Assembly (NCBI GenBank): GCA_013816485.1
Contig: JACDEI010000007.1
Span: 1-64,000 of the forward strand
DNA: 64,000 bases
From: Planctomycetota bacterium
Lineage (GTDB): Bacteria; Planctomycetota; UBA11346
Direction of reading: 5' to 3'
How positions within the stretch are numbered: position 1 is the first letter of the stretch; every line of letters begins with the position of its first letter. Below, one piece after another: positions 10,191-19,213 of the stretch. Below the pieces are notes generated by a model. That model made no database searches. It saw only the letters and a program-made list of their open reading frames with translations, and was not told the origin of the DNA. The translations under genes were made by a program, and so were the position numbers.

Positions 10191-10385
10191 AGCTACGAGC
10201 TACGAGCTACGAGCTACGAGTCCGAAACACGTTGGATCGCCGAAAAAGACACTCGAAGTTCGAAGCTCGAAGCTCGTACCTCGAAGCTCGAAGCTCGAAG
10301 CTCGAAGCTCGAAGCTCGAAGCTCGAAGCTCGAAGCTCGAAGCTCGAAGCTCGAAGCTCGAAGCTCGAAGCTCGAAGCTCGAAGC
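10191..10385. repeat. heptad element: AGCTACG x4 (10191-10218), then TCGAAGC-type x19 (10253-10385)
   Basis: direct reading; reverse complement of TCGAAGC is a rotation of AGCTTCG, one base from AGCTACG. Confidence 0.95.
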
Positions 10386-10388
10386 TCA

Positions 10389-11279
10389 TCACCGGAACAG
10401 ATCGCTCGACAGATAGCGGTCGCCACGATCGCAGGCGATGAACACGATCACGCCCTGGGTGATCTCCTTGGCAACCTGCAAAGCGGCCCAGCACGCTCCC
10501 CCGGAACTCGGTCCGGTGAAGAGACCGGCGTCCTTCGCCAGACGACGAGCGGTGTGTTCGGCGTCCTTCTGCGTGATGTCGATGATGCGGTCGACGCGTG
10601 ACGGATCGTAAAACGTCGGCAGGTATTCTTTCGGCCAGCGACGGATGCCGGGGATCTGGCTGCCTTCGGACGGCTGGCAGCCGATGATCTGCACCGTCGC
10701 GTTCTGTTCCTTGAGATAGCGACTGGTCCCCATGATGGTGCCGGTGGTGCCCATCGCCGAGACGAAATGCGTGACCTGACCCATGGTGCCGCTCCACACC
10801 TCAGGACCAGTGCTGCGGTAGTGCGCCAAGGGATTGTCGGGATTGCCGAATTGGTTGAGCATCAGGAACGCATCGGGCTGGCCGGCGGTTTTCGCCACCT
10901 GCTCGGCGGCGTAGTCGCGCGCACGTTCCATATTGCCGTCGATCTGGTGCACGGTCGCGCCGAAAGCCTGCATGGTCTGCGTACGTTCGATGGTCAGCGT
11001 CTGCGGCATCACCAGGTGCATCTGAACGCCGACCGCCTGCGCGATCATCGCCAGGGCAATGCCGGTGTTGCCGCTGGTGGCTTCGATCAGGCGCATGCCG
11101 CGTTTGAGTTCGCCACGTTCGAGCGCGCCGAGGATCATGCCCTTGGCCGCACGGTCCTTCACGCTCGATGCCGGGTTGTGGCCTTCGCACTTGGCCAGCA
11201 GCGTGACGCCGGCTTTGCCGACGAGCGCGGTGAGGTCCATCAGCGGCGTGTTGCCGACGAGATCGAGGAGCGCGGGCAT
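10389..11279 (-). CDS. cysM: PLP-dependent cysteine synthase (CysM/CysK type)
   Basis: LVGNTPL; NPASSVKDRAA; EATSGNTGIALAMIA; MGTTGTIMG; TGPSSGG; start set at ATG 11279. Confidence 0.92.
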   Translation of the reverse strand: MPALLDLVGNTPLMDLTALVGKAGVTLLAKCEGHNPASSVKDRAAKGMILGALERGELKRGMRLIEATSGNTGIALAMIAQAVGVQMHLVMPQTLTIERTQTMQAFGATVHQIDGNMERARDYAAEQVAKTAGQPDAFLMLNQFGNPDNPLAHYRSTGPEVWSGTMGQVTHFVSAMGTTGTIMGTSRYLKEQNATVQIIGCQPSEGSQIPGIRRWPKEYLPTFYDPSRVDRIIDITQKDAEHTARRLAKDAGLFTGPSSGGACWAALQVAKEITQGVIVFIACDRGDRYLSSDLFR

Positions 11280-11330
11280 GGCGTCGCACCTTGGGGGCCG
11301 TGCGATGCCTGCAAGGCAAGGGCCGTCCCT

Positions 11331-11395
11331 CCTGGAACCGCGGACCACTGGCCCGCATGACGACAAACTGCGGGCCAGTGGCCCGCGGTCCCAGG
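11331..11395. repeat. REP-like inverted pair (27-bp arms, 11-bp spacer)
   Basis: CCTGGAACCGCGGACCACTGGCCCGCA ... TGCGGGCCAGTGGCCCGCGGTCCCAGG, near-perfect inverted repeat. Confidence 0.9.
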
Positions 11396-11401
11396 GGTAA
11401 T

Positions 11402-12661
11402 TCACCCAGGGATGTCGCCAGCGTGGCCCAGGTGCGTCAGCGCCTCGCCGGCGAGGTAGAAGCTGCCGGTGATGCAGAGGTCCGCGTGTGGTGGCTGGAT
11501 GGTCAGCGCCTCGCCGATGTGGTCGCACCAGCGCCAATCCTGCGCGGCGCGTGGCCACGCGTCCGCTCGGCGCGCGCGCGGCGAATCGTAGCCGCAGCGC
11601 GTGACCGGGATCCCGGACGGGATCACGCTCATGATCTCGTCGATCTCCTTGTCGCTGGCCAGGCCGATGATCAACCGCCAGCCGGCGCGCAGACGACGCC
11701 GTGCGACCGCCAGCGTCGCACTGATGCTTTCGCGGTTGTGCGCACCATCGATCAGCAGCGTGCGGCCGGCGTGGTCGACGACTTGGCAGCGAGCGGCGAG
11801 CTGCGCGCTGGCGAATCCTCGACGGATGGTGGCCGCATCAACCGCTGGTGCCCACCACGCCAGTGCCGCCGCTGCGGTCGCAGCGTTGTCCTGCTGGTGG
11901 TCACCGAACAGGGCGAGGTCGAATGGCAGACGTGGCGTCTGTGCCCACACCGTCGCTGCCGCTGGTCGCAGGTTGATGCGCAGCGAACGCTGCGGCTCGA
12001 CGATGGACGCACGAAACGACGGCACCAACCGCCACAGCGCCAACGCCGCCGCCGGCGTCTGCGGTGCGATGACCAACGGCGCATCCGCGCGCGAGATCGC
12101 GAGCTTCTCGCGGGCGATGTGGTGTAGCGTCGGCCCCAGCACCTCGCGGTGGTCATGCGACAGGTGGGTGATCACCGCGATCGCGCAGTCGAGCGCGTTG
12201 GCGCAATCGAGCCGTCCACCGAGGCCGACCTCGACGATGAAGCGTGTTCCTGGTCGTTGCCCGGCGAGCAGGCACGCCACCGCGAAGGTGCGCTCGAAGT
12301 AGGTCAGCGTGAGGTGATGCGACTGTTCCAGCTCCGCCACCCGCTCGCAGGCGACCGCCACCGCCGCGGCATGCGCCGGCTGGCCATCCACGCGCCAGCG
12401 TTCCAGCACGTTCGCCACATGCGGGCTGGTGAAGGCCACCGTTGGCTGGCCGGCGGCGACCAGCGCGCACTCGATCAGGCGCACGGTGCTGCCCTTGCCC
12501 TTGGTCCCGGCGACCGTGCACGGTGCCGGAACTGGCGGCAACAGGGCGACCAGGCGACGCACGCCCTCCACCTGCATGTCGCGGAACACGCCGGTGCGTT
12601 CGCGATTGGGCACGGTGTTTAGCCAGGCGTCGATGGCGGTGGCGGTGGGCGGGATGATCAC
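11402..12661 (-). CDS. folC: bifunctional folylpolyglutamate/dihydrofolate synthase
   Basis: VAGTKGKGSTVRLIECAL, FIVEVGLGGRLDCANAL, DGAHNRES; GTG at 12661 chosen as start, the ORF can extend to 12754. Confidence 0.88.
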   Translation of the reverse strand: MIIPPTATAIDAWLNTVPNRERTGVFRDMQVEGVRRLVALLPPVPAPCTVAGTKGKGSTVRLIECALVAAGQPTVAFTSPHVANVLERWRVDGQPAHAAAVAVACERVAELEQSHHLTLTYFERTFAVACLLAGQRPGTRFIVEVGLGGRLDCANALDCAIAVITHLSHDHREVLGPTLHHIAREKLAISRADAPLVIAPQTPAAALALWRLVPSFRASIVEPQRSLRINLRPAAATVWAQTPRLPFDLALFGDHQQDNAATAAAALAWWAPAVDAATIRRGFASAQLAARCQVVDHAGRTLLIDGAHNRESISATLAVARRRLRAGWRLIIGLASDKEIDEIMSVIPSGIPVTRCGYDSPRARRADAWPRAAQDWRWCDHIGEALTIQPPHADLCITGSFYLAGEALTHLGHAGDIPG

Positions 12662-12765
12662 GCGCCGCAGGGTTCGCAGCCACCTCGCGGTTGCAATGCT
12701 GCACGTGCGCGACCTCGCCACTACCCATCCTTGGCAGGCAACCCCCGCACCCATACTCCCCGCCC

Positions 12766-13788
12766 ATGGCCCGCGTCACGCTCCAACTCAAACTCAAGAC
12801 CAACGACCTGATCAACGGCAGGTACACCGTGCTGAAGAAGCTCGGCGAAGGCGGCTGTGGTTCGGTCTACCGCTGCAAGCCGCTCAAAGCGGTGAAGGGT
12901 TCCGAGAGCGAAGTGGCGGTGAAGATGCTGGAGAACGCCAGCGATCTCGCGCGTTTCAAACGGGAAAAGAAGGTGCTCGGCTCGATCCGCCACCAGCACG
13001 TGGTCAAGCTGCTCGACCACGGCCAACATGAGCGCCACCCCTACCTGGTGCTGGAGTACATGGAGGGCGGCAGCGTCCGCGACCTGATGGACAAGGAGGG
13101 CCGGCTCTCACCCGAGGATGCCGCGTGGGTGCTGGTCCAGGCGGTGCGCGGCCTGCGTGCGTCGCGCACGGTGCACCGCGACATGAAGCCGGAGAACCTG
13201 CTGGTCGGCCGCGGCATCGCCAAGAACGGCACGCTCAAACTGACGGTCGACGACATCAAGAAGGGTTCGGTCATCAAGGTCGCCGACTTCGGTTTGGCCA
13301 AGGCCCACGACCCCAACACCTTGAAGCTGACCAACACCGGCCAGGTGATGGGCACGCCGGTGTACATGAGTCCCGAGCAGTGCCGCAACACCCGCACGGT
13401 GACGCCGAAGAGCGACATCTATTCGCTCGGCATCATCTACTTCGAGATGATCGTCGGGAAGCCGCCCTTCGAAGCCAACAACGCCTACGATATCATGGCG
13501 ATGCACTGCAACGATGCGCCGAAGTATCCGTCGCGCCTGGATCCCCGCGTGAAGGCTGTGCTGGAGCAATGCCTGGCGAAAACGCCAAAGGATCGCTACG
13601 GCTCGCTCTATGCGCTCGAACGCGACCTCGCCACCATCGCCGGCCTGGGCGAACCGGAACCGGATCGCAGCTCGTGGGCGTGGATCATCATCCTCATCGG
13701 GCTGCTGGTGCTCGGCGCGTTGGCGTTCGTGTTGCGGGATGAGTTGATGCCGCTGGTCTCGCAGTGGTTCGAGAAGCTGCGTCGCTGA
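12766..13788 (+). CDS. Ser/Thr protein kinase with C-terminal TM anchor
   Basis: KKLGEGGCGSVYRC, HRDMKPENLL, VADFGLAK, GTPVYMSPEQ; C-terminal hydrophobic helix. Confidence 0.93.
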   Translation: MARVTLQLKLKTNDLINGRYTVLKKLGEGGCGSVYRCKPLKAVKGSESEVAVKMLENASDLARFKREKKVLGSIRHQHVVKLLDHGQHERHPYLVLEYMEGGSVRDLMDKEGRLSPEDAAWVLVQAVRGLRASRTVHRDMKPENLLVGRGIAKNGTLKLTVDDIKKGSVIKVADFGLAKAHDPNTLKLTNTGQVMGTPVYMSPEQCRNTRTVTPKSDIYSLGIIYFEMIVGKPPFEANNAYDIMAMHCNDAPKYPSRLDPRVKAVLEQCLAKTPKDRYGSLYALERDLATIAGLGEPEPDRSSWAWIIILIGLLVLGALAFVLRDELMPLVSQWFEKLRR

Positions 13789-14046
13789 GATGACCACTTG
13801 CGGGAGTCGCCCGTGGGACCGCACGACGCGTCCGACGTGCGACGTGTCCGTAAGCGCGCGAATCACCACCCATCTCCGCCTGCGATGAGCCTTATGACGA
13901 GGATCGGTAAAATCGCCCGGGTTCCGTGTCACACCAGCCCATACGGAAGCGCTTTCTTCCAGGGGAATTGTGCACTTCCCCCTCAACGTCCCCGCCCGCT
14001 CCGCCGTACTATCCCCGCTGCGTCCAGCTCCCCCTTGGAGATCCCC

Positions 14047-16758
14047 ATGCGTCCCCTCCGTACCCTGCTCGTCCCCCTCCTCGCCGCCCTGCCGTTCGGC
14101 GGTGCCTTTGCCGCGGAGGGCCTGATCGGCGAGTACTACGAGGGCACCACCGAGTACCCGGAGAAGCTCACGGGCAAGAAGCCGTTCCTGGTGCGCGTCG
14201 ACAAGCAGGTGAACTTCGGCGAGGTCACCGGCCCGTTCCATAAGACCAAACTCGCCGAGGGCTTCAGCGCGCGCTGGAGCGGCATGCTCAAGATCGAGAA
14301 GGCCGGCACCTACGAGTTCACCACCGAGTCCGATGACGGCTCGCACCTCACCATTGGCGGCAAGCTGGTGGTCGACAACGGCGGCGATCACGGGATGCAG
14401 AAGAAGTCCGGCAGCATCGAGCTGAGCGCGGGCGACCATCCCATCGTGTTGCAGTTCCAGCAGGGCGGCGGTGGTGCTGGCTGCAAGCTGCTGTGGAAGC
14501 CGCCCGGTGCCGGTGAGCAGGCGATCCCGGCCAAGTCGTTATCGCATGACAGCGAAGCCTTAGCCGCGATCGGCTGGGACAAGGCTGCGTGGGAAAAACG
14601 CAAGGGCAGCAGCGGCGGCGGCGGCTCCGGCAAATTCGCCACCATGGACCACGGCCCCTACTACACCGGCACGGTGATGCTGGGTGACGGCCACGAGGCG
14701 ATGAAGGGCATCACCCTGCGTCTCGATGGGGAAAAATCAGTGTACGCGTGCTTCGATCCCGAATCGATGGCCCTGCGTTTCGCCGGCGTCGATGTCAAAC
14801 TGGCCCATCCCACCGGCCGCGACGGCCTGGAAGGTCAGGTCGGCCTGGAGGGCGACACCGCGGTGCGCGTCGGCAACATCGGCTGGGCCAAACCCGGCAG
14901 TGCTGATTTCACCGACCCACGGCCCAAGAAACGCGGCAAATTGCCGACCGACTGGGTGGCGTACCGCGGCCTGCACCTCGACGGCCAGTCGGTGATTCTG
15001 TCCTACAGCGTCGGCAAGGCCGGCGTGCTGGAGCTCGATGCCTTCGAGCAGGGCGCGATCACCCGCAGCTTCACCCTGAGCGGCAACGACGATGCGCTCG
15101 CCTTGTTGGTGCATGAAGGCACGGCAACGCTCGCTGATGGTATCGCGGTCAGCGAGGACGGCGAGTTCGCTAACGCCATCGCCGTGGTCGGCGGCGGCAC
15201 GCTGTCGGCCGCCGACGGCAAGGTGGTGCTCGCCCTGCCGGCGAAGACTGCACTGGCCAAGGTCGCGTTGTGGCGTGGACCAAAGGCCGACCTCGCCAAA
15301 TTCACCGCCGCGGTGAAGACCATCGCCAAGCCGGTGGATCTCACCTCACGCACCAAGGGCGGCAAGCCGCGCTGGGCCGAAACCGTGGTCACGCAGGGCG
15401 AACTCGGCAAGCCGAAGGGCGACGAGGCCTACGTCGTCGACACCTTGACCATCCCCTACGAAAATCCCTGGAAGTGCTACATGCGCACGACCGGCGTGGA
15501 CTTTTTCAAGGACGGTCGCATTGCGGTGTCCACCATCGACGGCGACGTATGGATCGTCACGCCGAGCGGCCCCGACCTCGCGACGCTGACCTGGAAACGC
15601 TACGCCTCGGGCATGTTCCAGACGCTCGGCCTGCGCATCGTTGATGAGAAGGTCTACCTCACCAACCGCGATCGCCTGATCCGCCTGCACGACCTCAACA
15701 ACGACGGCGAGGCGGACTTCTACGAAAACTTCAACGGCGACTGCGAGGTCTCGCGTCACTACCATGAGTTCACCCTGGGCTTGGAGACCGACGGCGAGGG
15801 CAACTTCATCTTCAACAAGGGCGCCAACCTGGGCGGTGCCGACACGCCACACCAGGGCTGCGTACTGAAAGTCAGCAAGGATGGCTCGACGTTGTCCATC
15901 GTCGCCTCCGGGCTGCGCGCCCCCAACGGCCTCGGCGGCGGCGATGGCATGCCGCTGACCAACAGCGACAACGAAGGCAACTGGGTGCCGGCCAGCCGCG
16001 TGAACCTGATCAAGCCGGGCGGCTTCTATGGCTTCAAGGGCACCGCCCAGGGTTCGCCCAAGGTCGACAACTACGATCCGCCAATCGCGTGGCTGCCGCG
16101 TCCGCTCGACAATTCCAGCGGCGGTCAGGTGTGGGTCACCAGCGACAAGTGGGGCCCGCTGGGCGGCACGCTGCTGCACATGAGCTACGGCCAGTCGTCG
16201 CTCTTCGTCATGCCCTTCGAGGAGATCGACGGCGTGCCCCAGGGCGGCGTGGTGCGTTTCCCGCTGAACTTCCAGTCGTCGTGCATGCGCGCACGTTTCA
16301 GCAAGACCGATGGCCAGCTCTACCTGGTCGGCATGCGCGGCTGGCAGACCAACGCCGGCAAAGAAGGCGCACTACAACGCGTACGCTACACCGGCAAGGC
16401 CGTGACGCTGCCGCACAAACTGAACGTCACCGCCAAAGGCGTGACCATTACCTTCCCCGTCGCACTCGACGCCGAGACCGCTGGCGACAAGGACAGCTAC
16501 GCGGTGGAACGCTGGAACTACCGCTACACCGGGAGCTACGGCTCCAAGGATTACAAGCTGAGCAACCCCGAAGAGGTCGGCCACGACCCCGTCGAGGTCA
16601 CCGGCGTGACGCTCTCCGCCGACAAGAAGTCGGTCACCATCGCCATCGCCGACCTCAAGCAGGTCATGCAGCAGGCGATCAAGTACAAGATCGCCACGGC
16701 GGATGGGCAGGCGATCAGCGGCGAGTTGTTCCATACGATCAACGTCGCGCCGAAATAA
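14047..16758 (+). CDS. exported PA14-domain protein with C-terminal beta-propeller/dehydrogenase-like region
   Basis: signal peptide; GEYYEGTTEYP...FSARWSGMLKIEKAGTYEFTTESDDGSHLTIGGKLVVDN PA14; propeller-like blades thereafter. Confidence 0.85.
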   Translation: MRPLRTLLVPLLAALPFGGAFAAEGLIGEYYEGTTEYPEKLTGKKPFLVRVDKQVNFGEVTGPFHKTKLAEGFSARWSGMLKIEKAGTYEFTTESDDGSHLTIGGKLVVDNGGDHGMQKKSGSIELSAGDHPIVLQFQQGGGGAGCKLLWKPPGAGEQAIPAKSLSHDSEALAAIGWDKAAWEKRKGSSGGGGSGKFATMDHGPYYTGTVMLGDGHEAMKGITLRLDGEKSVYACFDPESMALRFAGVDVKLAHPTGRDGLEGQVGLEGDTAVRVGNIGWAKPGSADFTDPRPKKRGKLPTDWVAYRGLHLDGQSVILSYSVGKAGVLELDAFEQGAITRSFTLSGNDDALALLVHEGTATLADGIAVSEDGEFANAIAVVGGGTLSAADGKVVLALPAKTALAKVALWRGPKADLAKFTAAVKTIAKPVDLTSRTKGGKPRWAETVVTQGELGKPKGDEAYVVDTLTIPYENPWKCYMRTTGVDFFKDGRIAVSTIDGDVWIVTPSGPDLATLTWKRYASGMFQTLGLRIVDEKVYLTNRDRLIRLHDLNNDGEADFYENFNGDCEVSRHYHEFTLGLETDGEGNFIFNKGANLGGADTPHQGCVLKVSKDGSTLSIVASGLRAPNGLGGGDGMPLTNSDNEGNWVPASRVNLIKPGGFYGFKGTAQGSPKVDNYDPPIAWLPRPLDNSSGGQVWVTSDKWGPLGGTLLHMSYGQSSLFVMPFEEIDGVPQGGVVRFPLNFQSSCMRARFSKTDGQLYLVGMRGWQTNAGKEGALQRVRYTGKAVTLPHKLNVTAKGVTITFPVALDAETAGDKDSYAVERWNYRYTGSYGSKDYKLSNPEEVGHDPVEVTGVTLSADKKSVTIAIADLKQVMQQAIKYKIATADGQAISGELFHTINVAPK

Positions 16759-16783
16759 GCGGGCCGTTCCATCGATGATCCAC

Positions 16784-16816
16784 GCGGCGAGGAGCACTGC
16801 TCCTCGCCGCGTTTTT
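16784..16816 (+). terminator. intrinsic terminator
   Basis: GCGGCGAGGAGCA-C-TGCTCCTCGCCGC stem followed by G-TTTTT, 25 bp after the stop of the PA14 gene. Confidence 0.92.
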
Positions 16817-16887
16817 CTTGCTCCCTGGGTGCGCCGCTCAGCGTGTCCGGCGGCCGCGGGTATATCTGAGCGGCCAAAGGAATCCTC

Positions 16888-18972
16888 ATGCGTCATCTCG
16901 CCCTGCTATTTGTCGTCCTCACCCTGCCCGCGGAGGAATGGTTCGTCGCGCCGGACGGCAATGACCTGTGGTCGGGACAACCTAGTAGTGCAAATGCCGC
17001 CAAGTCCGACGGCCCCTTCGCCACCCTCGCACGTGCGCAGCAGGCCGCACGTGCCGCGCGCGATTCCGCCAACGGACCGCGCACCATCACCGTGCGTGGT
17101 GGTCGCTACGAACTGACCGCACCACTGATCTTCGCTGCGGAGGATTCCGGCACTGCCGAAAAGCCGATGACGTGGCGCGCAATGGCAGGCGAGACGCCAG
17201 TCATCAGTGGCGGCGTTCGCCTGACCGGTTTTGAGCGCGACGCCAACGGTCGTTGGACACTGACCATCCCCGCCGTGCAAAAAGGCGAATGGACTTTCCG
17301 TCAACTGTGGGTGAACGGCGAACGCCGCTTTCGCCCGCGTCTGCCGAAGGACGGCTACCACACCATCGAGGCGGAACTGCCGCCGAGCGCGGCCGCGCAG
17401 GGCAAGGGCTTCGACCGTTTTCGCTACGCTCCCGGCGCGTTCGATCCGACGTGGAAAAATCAGCGCGACATCGAGGTGCTGACCTTCCACCATTGGGCGA
17501 TGTCGCGTTTCCGCCTCCAGTCCATCGAGCCGGAGTCGCGTACGGTACAATTCACCGGGCACACCATCTCCAACGCGGACTGGAGCGGCCTCAAGACCGG
17601 CTGGCGTTACCTGATCGAGAATGTCGCTGAGGCCTTCGGTTCGCCTGGGGAGTGGTACCTCGATCCGCAGAGCGGCGTGCTCAGCTACATTCCCCTTCCT
17701 GGTGAAGACCTCGCCAGCGCCGAGGTCATCGCGCCACGCACCGACCAACTGCTGCGCATCGACGGCGATCCCGCTGCCGGTCGTTTTGTCGAGCACCTGC
17801 ACGTCAGCGGTCTGACCTTCGCACACACGCAATGGGCGCTGAAGCCCGAGGGCTACAGTTTCTATCAGGCGGAAATGATCATCCCCGCCACCATCGTTGC
17901 CACTGGCCTGCGTGACGCGTCCTTCAGCAACTGCGCCATCATCCACACCGGTGGTTACGGGCTGGAACTCGGCCGCGGGTGCAAACGTGTCGCGATCACC
18001 GGCTGCCTGCTCGCCGATCTCTCCGCTGGCGGCATCAAGATCGGCGACGGCAGCATCCACCAGGACGACACGCAGGTGGCGAGCCACAACACCGTGCGCG
18101 ATTGTCTGGTCACTCAGGGTGGACGCGTGCACCCCGCCGGCATCGGCGTGTGGATCGGCCAGTCGCACCACAACACCGTCGAGCACTGCGAGATCAGCGA
18201 CCTGTATTATTCATCGCTCTCGCTTGGCTGGACCTGGGGTTACGGCCCCAGCCTTGGCCACCACAACACCGTCGCGTGGTGCCACCTGCATCACATCGGC
18301 CAGGGCGTGCTCAGCGACATGGGCGGCATCTACAACCTGGGCGTGTCGCCCGGCACGATCTTCCACCACAACCACATCCACCACATCGAATCGTTCGGCT
18401 ACGGCGGTTGGGGCCTCTACACCGATGAAGGATCGAGCAACGTCACGATGGAGCACAACCTGGTGCACCACACCACGTCGAGCGGTTTCCATCAGCACTA
18501 CGGCAAGGACAACACGCTCAGGAACAACATCTTCGCCTACGGCGGCGAGGCGCAGGTGATGCGCACGCGCGACGAGGAGCACCTCTCGTTCACCCTGGAG
18601 CGCAATATCCTGCTCGCGAACGGTCGACCGCTGCTGGGCAGCAATTGGAACGGCGACGCGAAGAAGTTCGTCTTGAACCACAACGTCTACTGGGACGAGG
18701 ACGGCAGCATCGACTTCGCCGGGAAACCGTTCGACGAATGGAAGCAGAAGGGCATCGACGCGGAGTCGGTGGTGGCGGATCCGCGATTCGTCGATCCGAC
18801 GAAAGGTGACTTCACCCTGAAACCGGATTCGCCCGCACTCGCGCTCGGTTTCCAACCACTCGACCTGCGCGCCTCCGGCGTGCGGCGCGATCAGGCCAAC
18901 GGCCCCCTCGCCGCGTGGCTGGCGAAACCTCGCAGCGCACCGCGCGTGTTCCCGCCGAAGCCCGCGAAGTAG
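16888..18972 (+). CDS. exported right-handed parallel beta-helix repeat protein
   Basis: signal peptide; WFVAPDGNDLWSG...GPFATLARAQQAAR; repeated N/H-rich beta-helix coils. Confidence 0.85.
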   Translation: MRHLALLFVVLTLPAEEWFVAPDGNDLWSGQPSSANAAKSDGPFATLARAQQAARAARDSANGPRTITVRGGRYELTAPLIFAAEDSGTAEKPMTWRAMAGETPVISGGVRLTGFERDANGRWTLTIPAVQKGEWTFRQLWVNGERRFRPRLPKDGYHTIEAELPPSAAAQGKGFDRFRYAPGAFDPTWKNQRDIEVLTFHHWAMSRFRLQSIEPESRTVQFTGHTISNADWSGLKTGWRYLIENVAEAFGSPGEWYLDPQSGVLSYIPLPGEDLASAEVIAPRTDQLLRIDGDPAAGRFVEHLHVSGLTFAHTQWALKPEGYSFYQAEMIIPATIVATGLRDASFSNCAIIHTGGYGLELGRGCKRVAITGCLLADLSAGGIKIGDGSIHQDDTQVASHNTVRDCLVTQGGRVHPAGIGVWIGQSHHNTVEHCEISDLYYSSLSLGWTWGYGPSLGHHNTVAWCHLHHIGQGVLSDMGGIYNLGVSPGTIFHHNHIHHIESFGYGGWGLYTDEGSSNVTMEHNLVHHTTSSGFHQHYGKDNTLRNNIFAYGGEAQVMRTRDEEHLSFTLERNILLANGRPLLGSNWNGDAKKFVLNHNVYWDEDGSIDFAGKPFDEWKQKGIDAESVVADPRFVDPTKGDFTLKPDSPALALGFQPLDLRASGVRRDQANGPLAAWLAKPRSAPRVFPPKPAK

Positions 18973-18985
18973 ACGGCTGTCCGCC

Positions 18986-19146
18986 CCTGGGACCGGGGGC
19001 CACTGGCCCGCAATCCTTTGCTCCCAGAAGCGCAGTCCGTGATGCGATGCTGATCCCGATCTTTGATCGCAGCGGTCTTTGCCGAGCGCTGTGACGAGCA
19101 GCCTCCGCCAGACCAACGACTGCGGGCCAGTGGCCCGCGGTCCCAG
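18986..19146. repeat. REP-like inverted pair, 27-bp arms 18986-19012 and 19120-19146
   Basis: arms nearly reverse complementary and same family as 11331-11395 and 2-28. Confidence 0.88.
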
Positions 19147-19213
19147 GGGTAAAGAGATCCCGCTCCATGACGCATCTCTGGACACCCCACCTCACTGGCC
19201 ACGATGCGCCGCC

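Noticed and set aside
10253-10385. Sequencing or assembly artefact
   Set aside because: Other loci show the same period with different units and diverged copies, so a general artefact is unlikely, though copy number still needs long-read confirmation.
9834-10601. ORFs encoding SKLEARSSKLEARSS / ELRASSFELRASSFE repeat proteins
   Set aside because: They are in-frame translations of the 7-bp array (21 nt = 7 codons); the DNA repeat is the signal, not a protein.
13825-13850. Possible tenth heptad array (CGACGCG TCCGACG TGCGACG) after the kinase gene
   Set aside because: Only three strongly degenerate units; cannot be distinguished from chance in GC-rich DNA.
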